Source: Aquibacillus rhizosphaerae (GTDB lineage: Bacteria > Bacillota > Bacilli > Bacillales > Amphibacillaceae). From it: a DNA stretch of 64,000 bases. Of this stretch, positions 35,120 through 44,638 are shown piece by piece; position 1 is the first letter of the stretch, and each line of letters begins with the position of its first letter. The notes under the pieces are model-generated. The model searched no databases, was not told the origin of the DNA, and saw only the letters and a program-made list of their open reading frames with translations. Position numbers and translations under genes: made by a program. The stretch is from positions 1-64,000 of the forward strand of contig NZ_JASTZU010000034.1 of assembly GCF_030282825.1 (NCBI RefSeq). The letters are read 5' to 3'.

Positions 35120-36283
35120 ATGGATTCATTTTATGCAGATTTACATATCCATGTTGGAAGAGATATGAACAATAAGCCAGTAAAAATTACTGGATCAAAA
35201 TCATTAACGTTAATCAATATTTTAAAAGAATCTAGCAGAAACAAGGGTATTGATATGGTTGGTGTTATTGATAGTCACGTACCATCCGTTCAGCAAGAAA
35301 TTGAGTTATTGATAAATAATAATAAAGCTATAGAGTTGGTAGATGGTGGGATTAGATTTGAACATGTTACGATGCTATTGGGCTCAGAGATAGAAGTATA
35401 TGATGAATCATGTTACGGCCCTATTCACGTGTTGTGTTTCTTTCCAACTATCCAACATATGAAACAATTTTCAAACTGGTTATCGACTAGAATGACAAAT
35501 ATAAATTTAAGTTCTCAAAGATTTTATGGGGCGGGTAAGGAACTTCAATATAAAATAAAAGAATTAGAAGGATTGTTTATACCTGCACATGTATTCACAC
35601 CATTTAAAAGTGTCTATGGTAAAGGTGTGAAAACCTCCATTACGGAAGTATTTGATCCAGATTTAATTGATGCGATTGAACTTGGATTGAGCGCAGATAC
35701 AACGATGGCCGATCATATATCAGAGTTACATCGTTATACTTTTCTTACTAATTCAGATGCCCATTCACTTTCTAAAATTGCAAGAGAATATCAAAAAATT
35801 AATAGTAAGGAGGCTTCATTTAAAGAATTAGAGTGTTCACTTCATCAGGTTAATGGAAGACATATTATTGAAAATTATGGCATGAACCCACTATTAGGCA
35901 AATACCACCAAACAGTCTGTAAAAATTGTCTTTTAGCTTATTCCGGTGAGGGGCAATGTCCTAAGTGTGGATCCATTAAAATTATAAAAGGAGTAGCAGA
36001 TCGAATTGATGAATTACAGGACACGGTTGAACCTGTTAGTACAAGACCTCCTTATATTTACCAAGTACCTTTGGAGTATATTCCTATGCTTGGTCCAAAA
36101 GCATTTAGACGATTATTAGATCGTTTTGGTACCGAAATGCGTGTGATACATGAAGCGAGTGAACAAGAATTGAAAGAAGTTGTCCATGAAAATATTGTGC
36201 AGGCAATCATTAAAATGCGAAAAGGAGAACTACCAGTAATCGCTGGAGGTGGCGGTAAGTACGGTAGTGTAAGAAAAAACTAG
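35120..36283 (+). CDS. Endonuclease Q-type (PHP domain) DNA repair protein
   Basis: A 387-residue protein with an N-terminal PHP domain (DLHIHVGRD, VIDSH, GSEIEVYDE, IPAHVFTPF and SDAHSL supply metal ligands), a four-Cys zinc ribbon (CKNC and CPKC, about residues 272-289) and a C-terminal helix-hairpin-helix-like region (IPMLGPKAFRRLLDRFG). This is the endonuclease Q architecture: nicking 5' of uracil, hypoxanthine and abasic sites, known from Thermococcales and some Bacillus species. It is directly downstream of nudF and absent at this place in B. subtilis as I recall it. Confidence 0.85.
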   Translation: MDSFYADLHIHVGRDMNNKPVKITGSKSLTLINILKESSRNKGIDMVGVIDSHVPSVQQEIELLINNNKAIELVDGGIRFEHVTMLLGSEIEVYDESCYGPIHVLCFFPTIQHMKQFSNWLSTRMTNINLSSQRFYGAGKELQYKIKELEGLFIPAHVFTPFKSVYGKGVKTSITEVFDPDLIDAIELGLSADTTMADHISELHRYTFLTNSDAHSLSKIAREYQKINSKEASFKELECSLHQVNGRHIIENYGMNPLLGKYHQTVCKNCLLAYSGEGQCPKCGSIKIIKGVADRIDELQDTVEPVSTRPPYIYQVPLEYIPMLGPKAFRRLLDRFGTEMRVIHEASEQELKEVVHENIVQAIIKMRKGELPVIAGGGGKYGSVRKN

Positions 36284-36371
36284 TAACTAATATTTTCTGG
36301 TCTATTTTAACAGAGTAACTCATAGATTCTTACTACAAGCAATAGTTTTAGTAGAAGAACGGAGGATACTC

Positions 36372-37010
36372 ATGTATAAATCTAAAAATTTGGCTTCGGA
36401 ACATATAAATAATCATGCTGCCATCTATTTTTTTATGTTAGTTTTATTTTTAATAGGTATTATTTTTGGTGCTGTTATTGTTAATAGTATGAATTTTGCT
36501 CAAAAAGAGGATTTGTTTTTTTATATTGATCGTTTTTTTGGACAAATAATGGAAGGTCCTGTTATTGAGAAAAAAGAGATGTTTAAGAGTACATTTCTGT
36601 ATCACTTGAATTATTTACTTTTATTATTTGTTTTAGGATTATCGATTATTGGCTTACCTATTATTTGGATTCTCTTATTTGTAAAAGGGTTAGTAGTTGG
36701 TTTTTCAGTTGGCTTTTTTGTAAATCAAATGGGCTGGCAAGGGCTGTTACTTGCAGCAGCATCAATAGCCCCACAAAATTTGTTAATTATTCCAGTTTAT
36801 TTAGTGGCAGGAAGTTTAGCAATGATATTTTCCTTAACCCTACTAAGGAAAATATTTACTCGAAAACTCCAACAACCGATTATTCAGCCATTTTTAAGGT
36901 ATATATCGCTGTATCTTTCCTTGCTAGTTGTCATTGGTCTAGCTGCATTAATTGAATCATTTGTATCAAACGAAGCAATGGAGCTAGTAATTCAATGGAT
37001 GTATAAATGA
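36372..37010 (+). CDS. spoIIM: Stage II sporulation protein M
   Basis: A 212-residue polytopic membrane protein with about five helices, the SpoIIM component of the DMP complex (with SpoIID and SpoIIP) needed for engulfment and septal peptidoglycan dissolution. Characteristic are IIGLPIIWILLFVKGLVVGF and SIAPQNLLIIP in the central part (quoted separately). Its position directly before fur is as in B. subtilis. GAACGGAGG precedes the ATG. Sigma-E control is expected; a weak CATA-type -10 is present upstream but not convincing. Confidence 0.93.
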   Translation: MYKSKNLASEHINNHAAIYFFMLVLFLIGIIFGAVIVNSMNFAQKEDLFFYIDRFFGQIMEGPVIEKKEMFKSTFLYHLNYLLLLFVLGLSIIGLPIIWILLFVKGLVVGFSVGFFVNQMGWQGLLLAAASIAPQNLLIIPVYLVAGSLAMIFSLTLLRKIFTRKLQQPIIQPFLRYISLYLSLLVVIGLAALIESFVSNEAMELVIQWMYK

Positions 37011-37047
37011 TAATTATTATAATTTAAAATTAATTATTGTTTATTAT

Positions 37048-37091
37048 TTGTAATGATTGTAATTGACACTCGTTTCATGTCTGCTTATAAT
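37048..37091 (+). promoter_or_regulatory. PerR-like box and sigma-A promoter of fur
   Basis: TTGTAATGATTGTAA (37048-37062) matches 13 of 15 positions of the PerR/Fur-family operator TTATAATNATTATAA. It abuts a -35 TTGACA (37063-37068), a 17-base spacer and a TATAAT, an excellent sigma-A promoter. In B. subtilis fur is repressed by PerR, so the same control is likely. Confidence 0.7.
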
Positions 37092-37116
37092 TGAGAAAGT
37101 GAGGGAGGTTTCAGAC

Positions 37117-37608
37117 ATGGAACATCGAATCGACCGGATTAAAAAACTATTACATGCGCAAAGCTATAAGCTTACTCCACAACGAGAAGCAACAGTACGT
37201 GTGCTATTAGAACGAGAAGAAGATCACTTAAGTGCAGAGGATGTATACCTCCTTGTAAAAGAGAAAGCACCTGAAATCGGATTAGCGACTGTGTATCGCA
37301 CCCTGGAATTGCTATCCGAACTAAAAATCGTAGATAAAATAAATTTTGGTGATGGTGTGTCTCGTTATGACCTCCGTAAAGAGGGAGCTGCCCATTTTCA
37401 TCATCACTTAGTTTGTACTGAATGTGGTTCAGTAGAAGAAATTGTAGATGATTTGCTAGAAGACGTGGAAAAAATAGTGGAAGATGACTGGGGATTTAAA
37501 GTGAAAGACCACCGTTTAACATTTCATGGTGTTTGTAGAAAATGCCAAGAGAAAGAAGCGGATGAAGAACAGCAAATGGAAGTAGAAGCAACCATTCAAT
37601 ATGATTAA
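37117..37608 (+). CDS. fur: Ferric uptake regulator Fur
   Basis: A 163-residue iron-sensing repressor. The N-terminal winged helix contains KLTPQREATVRVLLE and GLATVYRTLELL; the dimerisation half has the AHFHHHLVCTECG metal-binding segment and a second CRKC pair forming the structural Cys4 zinc site. An acidic tail follows. The ATG at 37117 has GAGGGAGG upstream; the frame extends 5' but there the DNA is promoter. Followed by a terminator. Confidence 0.95.
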   Translation: MEHRIDRIKKLLHAQSYKLTPQREATVRVLLEREEDHLSAEDVYLLVKEKAPEIGLATVYRTLELLSELKIVDKINFGDGVSRYDLRKEGAAHFHHHLVCTECGSVEEIVDDLLEDVEKIVEDDWGFKVKDHRLTFHGVCRKCQEKEADEEQQMEVEATIQYD

Positions 37609-37638
37609 AAAGCCTTTTCGGTTGAAAAAGGCTTTTTA
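37606..37638 (+). terminator. Terminator after fur
   Basis: AAAAAGCCTTTTC pairs with GAAAAAGGCTTTTT around a short loop, starting at the fur stop codon. Confidence 0.9.
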
Positions 37639-37841
37639 GTTTATAATTAAAATCGGAATCTACTTACCGATTGATATATATGCTAACACTGTTACGACTG
37701 CAGTATCCTATGTTAAAATATTTATTGTTAAATCTTACCGAGGTTTACGTATATTTGTCTAGGTTTTTGGCATATCTTGTATTGTAGGAAAAGTACAACC
37801 TGTCTTGGGTATTGTTATTATTCTTATCAAGGAGATATGTT

Positions 37842-38060
37842 ATGAAGCCTATTTTTTCATTACTAAAGGATACAATTAAAATATTCGTCATATTTACGGC
37901 TTGTACCTTGCTTTTTTATTTTGGATTGCGTGCAATGCATGCCGAATATGAAGACTTTCACCGCTATGATCCTCCAGAAGGAACTGCTGTAAAAGTATCT
38001 AGTAACAATCAACAGAGTATAATTGATCGCTTATCTATTTTTTTTCGACTAGGGGAGTAA
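37842..38060 (+). CDS. yqzK: YqzK-family (DUF4227) membrane protein
   Basis: A 72-residue protein with one membrane helix (about residues 10-32) and a conserved HRYDPPEGTAVKV segment, recognisable as YqzK/DUF4227. Function is unknown, but it is always found between fur and xerD in Bacillaceae. AAGGAGATATGTT precedes the ATG at 37842. It ends six bases before xerD, so they are co-transcribed. Confidence 0.85.
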   Translation: MKPIFSLLKDTIKIFVIFTACTLLFYFGLRAMHAEYEDFHRYDPPEGTAVKVSSNNQQSIIDRLSIFFRLGE

Positions 38061-38066
38061 AAAGTT

Positions 38067-38954
38067 ATGCAAGATACATTAAAGGATTTCTTCCATTATT
38101 TAAAGGTAGATAGAGAGTTATCTGATAATACACTGCAATCATATAAGCGGGATCTTAATAATTATGTGAAATTCCTTCAAGATAAACTCCAAATTAAAGA
38201 TTGGTCCTTGGTTTTAAGAACACATGTGATGCAATATTTATATCATCTAAATAATGAGGGGAAATCCTCCGCAACTATTGCTAGATCGTTATCCTCTTTA
38301 AGACTGTTTCATCAATATCTTGTGCGAGAATATGGGATCAAAAATGATGCTAGTTTACATATTGAATCTCCAAAAATGGAAAGAAAACTACCACAAGTAT
38401 TATCCTCACAAGAAGTGGAGATATTGTTCACGATAGAAGAAGTCGACCCGCTTAGCATTCGTAACAAAGCTATGCTCGAAATTCTTTACGCAACCGGATT
38501 AAGAGTCTCAGAGTTAATAAGTTTGAAGCTTGAAGATTTGCACTTAACAATGGGTTTTATCCGTTGTTTAGGAAGTGGTTCAAAAGAAAGAATTGTACCT
38601 TTAGGTGATATTGCAAAAGAATCTGTAGAATCTTATTTAACAAATAGTAGGGATATTCTACTTAAAGGCAAAATAAATAGTGCACTATTTATTAATCATC
38701 AAGGTAATCCTCTAACAAGGCAAGGATTTTGGAGAATATTGAAAGGTGTCTCACGTAATGCTGGAATAAAAAAAGAAGTTACGCCTCATACGCTAAGACA
38801 TTCGTTTGCAACGCATTTACTTGAAAACGGAGCAGACATAAGAGCAGTTCAAGAAATGTTAGGTCATGCTGATATTTCAACTACACAAATTTATGCACAT
38901 GTTTCCAAAGCTAGATTAAAAGATATTTATAAATCGTATCATCCTCGAGCGTAA
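38067..38954 (+). CDS. xerD: Site-specific tyrosine recombinase XerD
   Basis: A 295-residue recombinase that resolves chromosome dimers at dif together with CodV/XerC. The N-terminal SAM-like DNA-binding domain (about residues 1-85) is followed by the catalytic domain with R146 (GLRVSEL), H241 and R244 (HTLRH), H267 (LGHAD) and nucleophile Y276. All catalytic residues are intact. It lies in the classical yqzK-xerD-deoB order, so it is the housekeeping enzyme and not a mobile-element integrase. Confidence 0.95.
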   Translation: MQDTLKDFFHYLKVDRELSDNTLQSYKRDLNNYVKFLQDKLQIKDWSLVLRTHVMQYLYHLNNEGKSSATIARSLSSLRLFHQYLVREYGIKNDASLHIESPKMERKLPQVLSSQEVEILFTIEEVDPLSIRNKAMLEILYATGLRVSELISLKLEDLHLTMGFIRCLGSGSKERIVPLGDIAKESVESYLTNSRDILLKGKINSALFINHQGNPLTRQGFWRILKGVSRNAGIKKEVTPHTLRHSFATHLLENGADIRAVQEMLGHADISTTQIYAHVSKARLKDIYKSYHPRA

Positions 38955-39061
38955 GTAAGCCTATTTTTTTCGTTTAAGTTGTTAGACATCTTACAACAGA
39001 AAAAATGTGGCATAAAAGATAGTAAAGTAGGGAAAGTAAATGGTATAGGAGGGAATAGTTT

Positions 39062-40237
39062 ATGAAGAACTTTAAGAGAGTATTTTTAGTTGTTTTAGAT
39101 TCAGTTGGAATAGGGGAAGCTCCAGATGCAGCAGAATTTAATGATAAAGGTGCAGATACACTTGGACATATTGCGGAACATATGAATGGATTACATATGC
39201 CCTCATTAGGTGAATTAGGATTGAGTAATATTAAGGATATTAAAGGGATAGATAAGGCGACACCGCCTAAGGCTCATTATACGAAAATGGAAGAAGCTTC
39301 AAATGGAAAAGATACGATGACAGGACATTGGGAAATAATGGGTTTGCATATTGAAAAACCATTTCGAACATTTTCTGAGTTTCCTCCTGAACTTATCAAT
39401 CAATTAGAAGAAAAAAGTGGTAGAAAAGTTATTGGTAATAAACCCGCATCAGGTACAGAAATCATAAAAGAACTTGGGCAAGCGCACATGGAAACGGGGG
39501 ATTTAATTGTTTATACTTCTGCAGATTCAGTCTTGCAAATAGCTGCTCATGAAGACATTATTCCTATTGAAGAACAATACCGAATATGTGAAATTGCTCG
39601 TGAACTGACTTTGGATGAAAAATATATGATAGGCAGGGTAATTGCTAGACCATTTGTTGGTAAGCCAGGAGCATTTGAACGAACTTCCAACCGTCACGAT
39701 TATGCGTTAAAACCATTTGGTCGAACTGTGATGAATGAATTGAAAGATAATGATTATGATGTTGTTGCTTTAGGGAAAATAGCTGATATCTATGACGGTG
39801 AAGGTGTTACAGAATCAATTCGTACAAAGGATAATGAAGATGGAATGGAAAAATTTATTCAGTCCATCGATAAGAACTTCCACGGTTTGAATTTCTTAAA
39901 TTTAGTTGATTTCGATGCTAAATATGGTCATAGAAGAGACCCGCAGGGATATGGTGAGGCACTAGAGTCTTTTGATCACCGGTTACCTGAAGTATTAAAT
40001 AAATTAAAACAAGATGACTTATTAATAATAACTGCAGATCATGGTAATGATCCCGTCCATCATGGTACAGATCATACCCGAGAATACGTGCCGCTACTGG
40101 TTTATCATAAATCAATTTCAGAAGGTGTTGAACTACCAATTCGTAAAACATTTGCGGATATTGGTGCAACAATAGCTGATAATTTTCAGGTGAGATTGCC
40201 TGAATATGGTACAAGCTTTTTAAAAGACATTAAATAG
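39062..40237 (+). CDS. deoB: Phosphopentomutase
   Basis: A 391-residue alkaline-phosphatase-superfamily enzyme (B. subtilis Drm) that interconverts ribose/deoxyribose 1- and 5-phosphates. [14 protein letters not shown] holds the first metal Asp, [10 protein letters not shown] the phosphorylated Thr, and [11 protein letters not shown] and ITADHGNDP the remaining ligands. GGAGGGAATAGTTT precedes the ATG. It is the first gene of a nucleoside salvage operon with punA (11 bases on) and pdp. Confidence 0.95.
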   Translation: MKNFKRVFLVVLDSVGIGEAPDAAEFNDKGADTLGHIAEHMNGLHMPSLGELGLSNIKDIKGIDKATPPKAHYTKMEEASNGKDTMTGHWEIMGLHIEKPFRTFSEFPPELINQLEEKSGRKVIGNKPASGTEIIKELGQAHMETGDLIVYTSADSVLQIAAHEDIIPIEEQYRICEIARELTLDEKYMIGRVIARPFVGKPGAFERTSNRHDYALKPFGRTVMNELKDNDYDVVALGKIADIYDGEGVTESIRTKDNEDGMEKFIQSIDKNFHGLNFLNLVDFDAKYGHRRDPQGYGEALESFDHRLPEVLNKLKQDDLLIITADHGNDPVHHGTDHTREYVPLLVYHKSISEGVELPIRKTFADIGATIADNFQVRLPEYGTSFLKDIK

Positions 40238-40248
40238 GGGGAAAAAAT

Positions 40249-41070
40249 ATGAATATAATTGAAGTCAATGAAGCTGCGTCCTTTATTAATAATAAGTTGA
40301 CGATTAAACCAACAATTGGTTTAATTCTAGGTTCCGGTTTAGGTGTGTTGGCTGAAGAAATTCAGAATCCTATTACCATTTCTTATAATGACATACCTCA
40401 TTTTCCTGTATCAACTGTGGAAGGGCATAAAGGTCAATTGGTTATAGGTCAACTAGAAGGTAAACAAGTGATTGCGATGCAAGGTCGCTTTCATTTCTAT
40501 GAAGGTTATTCGATGGAACAAGTTACTTTCCCTGTAAGAGTTATGAAACAAATAGGTATTGAGAACCTATTTGTTACAAATGCAGCGGGTGGCATAAATG
40601 AAAAGTTTCAACCCGGAGATTTAATGATGATTACGGATCATATTAATAACATGGGCACCAATCCGCTTATCGGTAAAAATGATGAAGAAATAGGTGCACG
40701 TTTTCCTGATATGTCAGAGGCATATAATAAAAACTTAATTGACCATGCTAAACGTTGTGCCAAACAATTAGGGATTTCTGTACAGGAAGGTGTTTATGTA
40801 GGGAACACAGGTCCATCTTATGAAACAGGTGCAGAAATTAGAATGCTACGCACTCTCGGTGGGGATGCGGTTGGAATGTCTACTGTACCGGAAGTAATTG
40901 TTGCTAACCATTCTGGTTTACGTGTGTTGGGTATTTCTTGTATTTCAAATATGGCGGCGGGTATTTTAGATCAACCATTGTCACACGATGAAGTAATGGA
41001 AACCACTGCAAAAGTTAGAGAAGATTTCTTAAAGTTTGTAAAACAAATGATTGAGACATTACCTTCATAA
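40249..41070 (+). CDS. punA: Purine-nucleoside phosphorylase
   Basis: A 273-residue trimeric-type PNP (B. subtilis PupG). LGSGLG is the phosphate loop, [14 protein letters not shown] and [16 protein letters not shown] (in part) are family signatures, and the purine site includes [10 protein letters not shown]. It releases ribose 1-phosphate from guanosine and inosine, which deoB then converts. GGGGGAAAAAAT precedes the ATG. Confidence 0.95.
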   Translation: MNIIEVNEAASFINNKLTIKPTIGLILGSGLGVLAEEIQNPITISYNDIPHFPVSTVEGHKGQLVIGQLEGKQVIAMQGRFHFYEGYSMEQVTFPVRVMKQIGIENLFVTNAAGGINEKFQPGDLMMITDHINNMGTNPLIGKNDEEIGARFPDMSEAYNKNLIDHAKRCAKQLGISVQEGVYVGNTGPSYETGAEIRMLRTLGGDAVGMSTVPEVIVANHSGLRVLGISCISNMAAGILDQPLSHDEVMETTAKVREDFLKFVKQMIETLPS

Positions 41071-41119
41071 ATGTTCAAGCGAAGAAGTAATTAACAATGA
41101 AGAAATGAGGTGTGCGTAT

Positions 41120-42421
41120 ATGAGAATGGTCGATGTCATTATGAATAAAAGAAATGGCAAGCAATTAACGGAAGAAGAAATTCGCTTTTTTATAGAGGGA
41201 TATACGGAGGAAACCATTCCGGATTATCAAGTATCTGCTTTGCTTATGGCTATCTATTATAAAGGAATGACCGAAAAAGAAACAGCTGTATTAACACAAG
41301 CAATGGTTGACTCTGGAGATACAATAGACTTGTCACCAATTGTTGGATCAAAAGTAGATAAACATTCAACAGGAGGCGTAGGGGATAAAACAACGTTTAT
41401 TGTAGGACCTTTAGTTGCGTCCGTTGGTGTACCTGTTGCAAAAATGTCTGGTAGAGGTCTTGGTCATACAGGTGGAACACTGGATAAGCTAGAGTCCATT
41501 GAAGGTTTTAAAATTGAAATGACAGAACAAGAGTTTATCGATAATGTTAACAAGTATAAGTTGGCTGTTGCGGGCCAGACAGGTAATTTAGCTCCTGCAG
41601 ACAAAAAGCTTTATGCATTAAGAGATGTTACAGCAACAGTGGACTCAATACCTTTAATTGCTGGATCGATTATGAGTAAAAAACTAGCGTCCGGAGCCGA
41701 TAGCATTGTGTTAGATGTAAAGACTGGTTCTGGTGCTTTCATGAAATCGATAGAGAATTCAGAAGCGTTAGCTAAAGAAATGGTAACAATCGGTAAGAAT
41801 TTAGGTCGGAATACAGTAGCGATAATAAGTGATATGAACCAGCCATTAGGTTTTGAAATAGGAAATGCAAATGAAGTAAAAGAAGCAGTTGAGGTATTAC
41901 AAGGGAAGAAAGTAAATGACCTAAGAGAGTTGGCACTTGCGTTAGCTTCTCACATGACAGTTTTAGCAAAAACGTTTGCTTCCTATGATGAAGCATATAA
42001 AGTGCTTGAAGAAAATCTCGAAAATAGAAAAGCGTTTGAAGCTTTTCGTTCCTTTGTGGGAGCGCAAGGTGGAGATGTAAGTATGATTGATGACTTAACA
42101 AAGTTACCTTCTTCCAAGCATCAAGTCGAAGTTAAAGCTGAAACAGATGGTTATGTTACGGCAATTGATGCAGAGTCTATTGGAATCGCAGCGATGTATC
42201 TAGGAGCAGGAAGAGCTACGAAAGATGATAAAATAAATCATGGGGTGGGAATAACACTAAAGAAAAAAATTGGGGATGAAATTAAAGCTGGTGAAGCACT
42301 AGCTGTCCTTCTAAGTGATACAACTTCACCAACAGATTCGATAGAAAAAGTGCTGAATGCATATGAAATTTCTTCAAATAGTTTAGGCGAAAAAACACTC
42401 ATATATAAAGTAATTCAATAG
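41120..42421 (+). CDS. pdp: Pyrimidine-nucleoside phosphorylase
   Basis: A 433-residue enzyme, the normal length of Bacillaceae Pdp. KHSTGGVGDKTT is the phosphate-binding motif, MSGRGLGHTGGTLDK the family signature, and a C-terminal biotinyl-like domain is present. It acts on uridine and thymidine. The ATG at 41120 is supported by GAAATGAGGTG upstream; the frame is open earlier, overlapping punA. Operon end is marked by a terminator. Confidence 0.95.
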   Translation: MRMVDVIMNKRNGKQLTEEEIRFFIEGYTEETIPDYQVSALLMAIYYKGMTEKETAVLTQAMVDSGDTIDLSPIVGSKVDKHSTGGVGDKTTFIVGPLVASVGVPVAKMSGRGLGHTGGTLDKLESIEGFKIEMTEQEFIDNVNKYKLAVAGQTGNLAPADKKLYALRDVTATVDSIPLIAGSIMSKKLASGADSIVLDVKTGSGAFMKSIENSEALAKEMVTIGKNLGRNTVAIISDMNQPLGFEIGNANEVKEAVEVLQGKKVNDLRELALALASHMTVLAKTFASYDEAYKVLEENLENRKAFEAFRSFVGAQGGDVSMIDDLTKLPSSKHQVEVKAETDGYVTAIDAESIGIAAMYLGAGRATKDDKINHGVGITLKKKIGDEIKAGEALAVLLSDTTSPTDSIEKVLNAYEISSNSLGEKTLIYKVIQ

Positions 42422-42440
42422 GTGAAAACGATGTTTAGGT

Positions 42441-42469
42441 AACCCGATTTTAATCGGGTTATTTTTTTT
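42441..42469 (+). terminator. Terminator after pdp
   Basis: AACCCGATT, two bases, AATCGGGTT, then A and an eight-base T run. Confidence 0.92.
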
Positions 42470-42471
42470 GG

Positions 42472-42501
42472 TTATAAAATCTTCAATTTATGGAAAAAAT
42501 A
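42472..42501 (+). promoter_or_regulatory. Sigma-F/G-type promoter of dacF
   Basis: TTATA (42472-42476), 15-base spacer, GGAAAAAATA (42492-42501). The -10 matches the sigma-F consensus GGNRANANTW exactly and the -35 fits GYWTA at four of five positions. B. subtilis dacF and the downstream spoIIA genes are read from such a promoter in the forespore. Confidence 0.65.
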
Positions 42502-42530
42502 TGAACACTAATGATTTTGGAGGTTGAGAC

Positions 42531-43730
42531 ATGAGAAAAATTATCTTTCCGCTATTTATGGTATTCACTTTATTTGCAACTGTTGGAATAGTTACTGCTA
42601 ATGCGGAAGAAAGCGATAGTGGAAACGAAACAACAGAGCAAGAAGATAGTTTGAATTTAGCAAAAAATTCAAAATCAGCTTTATTATTAGAACGTGACAC
42701 AGGGAAAATATTGTATGAAAAAAATGCACATGAACAATTACCCCCAGCGAGCATGACTAAAATCATGACACTTATTCTAATTATGGAGGCACTAGATGAT
42801 GGCAAAATAAAGCTAGATGATACAGTCAGAGTCAGTGAATATGCTGCATCAATGGGTGGATCTCAGATCTTCCTAGAAGCAGGAGAAGAAATGGTAGTGA
42901 ATGATTTGATAAAAGGAGTAGCTGTTGCATCGGGTAATGATGCTAGTGTAGCACTTGCAGAAAGAATTGCAGGAAGCGAAGAAGCTTTTGTATCCATGAT
43001 GAATGAGAAGGCTAAAGAACTAGGACTAGAAAATACGCGTTTTCAAAATACTACTGGTCTGCCAGCTGATGACCATTTTAGTACCGCTTATGATTTAGGT
43101 TTAATGGCAAAAGAGTTACTTGTACATGAAGAGATAACAGATTACACAAGTATTTATGATGATTATTTAAGGAAGGGTACGGAGGATGAGTTTTGGCTTG
43201 TAAACACAAATAAATTGGTGAAATTTTATGACGGTGTAGATGGTTTGAAAACAGGATATACATCAGAAGCAAAGTATTGTCTTACTGCTACAGCGAAAAA
43301 AGGTGATATGAGAACAATTGCTGTTGTTCTTGGAGCAGATACAACGAAAAAACGTAATAGTGATGTTACACAAATGCTTGATTATGCTTTTTCTCAATAC
43401 GAGACGAAACAATTGTTTGAGCGAAATCAATCCGTATCAAAGATTAATATGATAAAAGCTGCTACCGATAATGTGGATGTTGTAACTGGCGAATCTGTTT
43501 CTGTCATTCATGAAAAAGGTGAAAAATTTGAAGATGTTGAATCAATCGTGAAAATGAATACTGAAATAGAACTTCCTTTATGGAAAGGTGATCAAGTTGG
43601 AACATTAGAAGTAAGAAAAAAAGGAGAAATCCTCTCAGAAACACCTTTGATTGTGCAAGAAGATGTAGAAAAAGCTAGTTTATGGCAGTTATTTAAGCGT
43701 TCTATGGATGAAATGGTGAAAAAAGATTAA
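42531..43730 (+). CDS. dacF: D-alanyl-D-alanine carboxypeptidase DacF
   Basis: A 399-residue penicillin-binding protein of the S11 family: signal peptide (residues about 1-24), catalytic S74-x-x-K77 (SMTK), S134-G-N136 and K240-T-G triads, and a C-terminal beta domain plus amphipathic anchor. It trims peptidoglycan peptides in the forespore. Neighbours (pdp before, spoIIAA after) match B. subtilis dacF. GGAGGTTGAGAC precedes the ATG, and a sigma-F-type promoter lies upstream. Confidence 0.93.
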   Translation: MRKIIFPLFMVFTLFATVGIVTANAEESDSGNETTEQEDSLNLAKNSKSALLLERDTGKILYEKNAHEQLPPASMTKIMTLILIMEALDDGKIKLDDTVRVSEYAASMGGSQIFLEAGEEMVVNDLIKGVAVASGNDASVALAERIAGSEEAFVSMMNEKAKELGLENTRFQNTTGLPADDHFSTAYDLGLMAKELLVHEEITDYTSIYDDYLRKGTEDEFWLVNTNKLVKFYDGVDGLKTGYTSEAKYCLTATAKKGDMRTIAVVLGADTTKKRNSDVTQMLDYAFSQYETKQLFERNQSVSKINMIKAATDNVDVVTGESVSVIHEKGEKFEDVESIVKMNTEIELPLWKGDQVGTLEVRKKGEILSETPLIVQEDVEKASLWQLFKRSMDEMVKKD

Positions 43731-43762
43731 ATTTAACTAACTTTTACGAATGAGCACTTCTT

Positions 43763-43800
43763 TTGTCGACAAGAAGGATTTTAGCCATCAAATAAAGAAA
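43763..43800 (+). promoter_or_regulatory. Sigma-H promoter with Spo0A-like box before spoIIAA
   Basis: GAAGGATTT (43773-43781) fits the sigma-H -35 RNAGGAWWW in full; after 12 bases AAAGAAA (43794-43800) fits RNNGAAT at six of seven. Directly upstream the palindrome TTGTCGACAA (43763-43772) holds TGTCGAC on both strands, one mismatch from the 0A box TGTCGAA. This is the arrangement of the Spo0A-activated B. subtilis spoIIA promoter. Confidence 0.7.
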
Positions 43801-43837
43801 AAGGTTCACTACAGAAATAGGTAAGGAGGAATCAGTA

Positions 43838-44191
43838 GTGAGTCTTTCCGTTAAATTAACAACGAAAGAAAATGTATTGTTAGTTCGTCTATCAGGTGAG
43901 CTAGATCATCATGCAGCTGAAAATTTGAAAAAAGAATGGCAAATAGCCATGAGAGAAAAAAATGCTCAACACGTTATATTGAACCTTGAGCAATTGTCAT
44001 TTATGGATAGTTCCGGATTGGGAGTCATACTTGGTAGATATAAGGAAGTTAAACAAGCGGGAGGGGAAATGGTGGTTTGTTCTATTTCACCTGCAGTAAA
44101 GCGTTTATTTGATATGTCTGGTTTATTTAAAATCATTCGCTTAGAAGAAAGTGAACAGTTCGCCCTTTTAAGCTTGGGGGTGGCTTCATGA
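43838..44191 (+). CDS. spoIIAA: Anti-sigma F factor antagonist SpoIIAA
   Basis: A 117-residue STAS-domain protein. Ser58 in MDSSGLG is the residue phosphorylated by SpoIIAB and dephosphorylated by SpoIIE. The unphosphorylated form frees sigma-F. GTG start with AAGGAGG. First gene of spoIIAA-AB-sigF, overlapping the next gene by four bases. Confidence 0.96.
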   Translation: MSLSVKLTTKENVLLVRLSGELDHHAAENLKKEWQIAMREKNAQHVILNLEQLSFMDSSGLGVILGRYKEVKQAGGEMVVCSISPAVKRLFDMSGLFKIIRLEESEQFALLSLGVAS

Positions 44192-44628
44192 GAAATACAA
44201 TGAATTTAGAATTTGCTAGCCTAAGTGCCAATGAGTCTTTTGCTCGAGTTACAGTAGCAGCATTTGTTTCACAATTAGATCCAACAATGGATGAATTAAC
44301 GGAAATTAAAACGGTAGTGTCTGAAGCGGTTACGAATTCTATCATTCACGGCTACAATAACGAACCTGAGCAAAAGATATATATATCATGTACATTAGAT
44401 GATGATGTAGTGGAGTTGGTTATTCGTGATTATGGAGTAGGTATTGAAAATATCGATGAAGCAATTCAGCCTTTGTACACTTCAAAGCCAGAGTTAGAAA
44501 GGTCAGGAATGGGTTTTACCATTATGGAAAACTTTATGGACAAAGTAGAAATAAATTCGAATACCCAAGAAGGTACTACAGTGAAGTTAATTAAACATTT
44601 CAAGAAGAGTAAAACCTTATGCAATTAA
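44188..44628 (+). CDS. spoIIAB: Anti-sigma F factor / kinase SpoIIAB
   Basis: A 146-residue GHKL-fold serine kinase that holds sigma-F and phosphorylates SpoIIAA. The ATP-binding N box ([14 protein letters not shown]), the [10 protein letters not shown]1 box and the GMGFTIME G2 box are intact. The ATG overlaps the SpoIIAA stop, showing coupled translation. Confidence 0.96.
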   Translation: MRNTMNLEFASLSANESFARVTVAAFVSQLDPTMDELTEIKTVVSEAVTNSIIHGYNNEPEQKIYISCTLDDDVVELVIRDYGVGIENIDEAIQPLYTSKPELERSGMGFTIMENFMDKVEINSNTQEGTTVKLIKHFKKSKTLCN

Positions 44629-44638
44629 GGGGATGCCT

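Noticed and set aside
38067-38954. Integrase of a mobile element
   Set aside because: All features and gene order identify the housekeeping XerD; no attachment repeats or cargo genes surround it.
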